A stretch of 6,565 bases of DNA. Origin: Candidatus Hestiella acidicharens. GTDB taxonomy: Archaea > Thermoproteota > Thermoprotei_A > Sulfolobales > Acidilobaceae. Below are positions 6,253 to 6,565 of the stretch, one piece after another (position 1 is the stretch's first letter; each line of letters opens with the position of its first letter). The stretch lies in the NCBI GenBank assembly GCA_015523575.1, contig WAJZ01000084.1, positions 1-6,565 of the forward strand. Reading direction: 5' to 3'. The notes under the pieces were generated by a model. It saw only the letters and a list, made by a program, of their open reading frames with translations, did no database searches and was not told the origin of the DNA. Both the position numbers and the translations under genes were made by a program.

Positions 6253-6519
6253 ATGGTGTGGTTTAAGGGATGGAGAGGTCCCTACCCGGGAAATGGTCCA
6301 TTCAGCTACTTACCTCCGTGGGAGAGGCCAGGCTTTTATTTCAGGTTTGCGCCTGTAGCCGCACCCCTACCTCCTTGGTATGGCGCAATGCTATCCTATG
6401 CCAGAGGGGACTTAGCATATCTAGAGAACTATAAGGCATGGTTAGAAAGTATTAAAAAGGAAATAGAGGCAGAACTGAGCGAGATAGAAAAGAAGATAGA
6501 CGAGCTTTCAAAGAAGTAA
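6253..6519 (+). CDS. Small Pro/Gly/Trp-rich protein with C-terminal coiled coil (DUF5320-like)
   Basis: This is a complete 88-residue protein of unknown function. Residues 1-47 are rich in Pro, Gly and aromatic residues (GWRGPYPGNGPF, LPPWERPGF, PLPPWYG). Residues 53-88 form a charged amphipathic helix with hydrophobic positions L57, L64, I67, I71, L75, I78, I82 and L85, a clear coiled coil. This two-part build resembles the short archaeal and bacterial DUF5320-type proteins often found beside iron-sulfur or NifX/Mrp-type genes, but there are no Cys or His, so direct metal binding is not supported. The ATG is set by GGTGAT at 6245-6250, which pairs with the 16S tail in the same register as a GGAGG 6 nt upstream; ATGs at 6243 and 6249 are out of frame and stop at once. 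The gene is divergent from the acetyltransferase and followed by a T7 tract. The family assignment is by resemblance only. Confidence 0.72.
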   Translation: MVWFKGWRGPYPGNGPFSYLPPWERPGFYFRFAPVAAPLPPWYGAMLSYARGDLAYLENYKAWLESIKKEIEAELSEIEKKIDELSKK

Positions 6520-6524
6520 ATACC

Positions 6525-6532
6525 TTTTATAG
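6525..6532 (+). promoter_or_regulatory. TATA-like element for the next gene
   Basis: TTTTATAG lies 19-26 bp before an ATG at 6551. This spacing places the transcription start at or next to that ATG, the arrangement of leaderless archaeal genes. It overlaps the short gap after the small-protein stop codon. Confidence 0.5.
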
Positions 6533-6542
6533 TAATCAACAG

Positions 6543-6549
6543 TTTTTTT
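6543..6549 (+). terminator. T7 tract after the small-protein gene
   Basis: Seven consecutive T start 24 bp after the TAA at 6517-6519 and end two bases before the next ATG. The tract fits an archaeal oligo-T terminator and also lies within the next gene's initiator region. No hairpin is seen in front of it. Confidence 0.5.
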
Positions 6550-6550
6550 A

Positions 6551-6565
6551 ATGCCATCTTCAAGC
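6551..6565 (+). CDS. Start of a probable leaderless gene, 3' truncated by window end
   Basis: ATG at 6551 opens a frame reading MPSSS to the window edge. The case rests on position: a TATA-like element about 23 bp upstream, a T7 tract directly before, and no room for a Shine-Dalgarno site. Five codons cannot identify a product. Neighbours of DUF5320-like genes are sometimes Mrp/NBP35 ATPases or NifX-like proteins, which is only a guess here. Confidence 0.35.

Overview
The window looks like a piece of a thermophilic archaeal chromosome, most likely from the Thermoproteota (Crenarchaeota, for example relatives of Sulfolobales or Acidilobales). The reasons are an S-layer-type protein with a C-terminal membrane anchor, a DPAGT1-like archaeal GlcNAc-1-phosphate transferase, heavy use of AGG/AGA Arg and ATA Ile codons, GGAGG/GGTGAT Shine-Dalgarno sites, BRE/TATA-like promoters and oligo-T terminators. 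The lineage is inferred from style, not from a marker gene. G+C looks moderate, roughly 40% by eye.

Layout. Positions 2-2785 (+) hold the 3' part of a large S-layer protein: a beta-rich, Tyr/Asn/Ser/Thr-rich, sequon-rich ectodomain, then about 230 residues of Ser-rich coiled-coil stalk partly built from 21-bp tandem repeats, then one C-terminal membrane helix. Its start lies outside the window. A 281-bp gap follows, with T-tract terminators, a short palindrome and a cluster of mutually exclusive hairpins ending in a T6 run. Next come two same-strand genes 53 bp apart: an alkaline-phosphatase-superfamily phosphodiesterase (3067-4437) and an AglH/DPAGT1-type lipid-linked N-glycan initiating transferase (4491-5498). 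The latter overlaps tail to tail by 54 bp with a minus-strand GNAT acetyltransferase (5445-6146, or to 6182 with a longer start). A compact divergent promoter region separates the acetyltransferase from an 88-residue Pro/Gly/Trp-rich coiled-coil protein resembling DUF5320 (6253-6519). After a T7 tract, a probable leaderless gene begins at 6551 and runs off the end.

How the genes may work together. The first three genes read as a cell-envelope locus: a heavily glycosylatable S-layer anchor, the enzyme that would start its N-glycan on a dolichyl carrier, and a metal phosphohydrolase that may act on nucleotide-sugar or lipid-phosphate intermediates. The last link rests on adjacency only. The acetyltransferase and the small protein look like separate transcription units. 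No tRNA, rRNA, CRISPR array, insertion sequence or integrase was seen. The points most worth checking are an Asn in place of the usual metal-binding Asp in the transferase, the repeat-built stalk, the overlapping hairpins upstream of the phosphodiesterase, and the start of the acetyltransferase.
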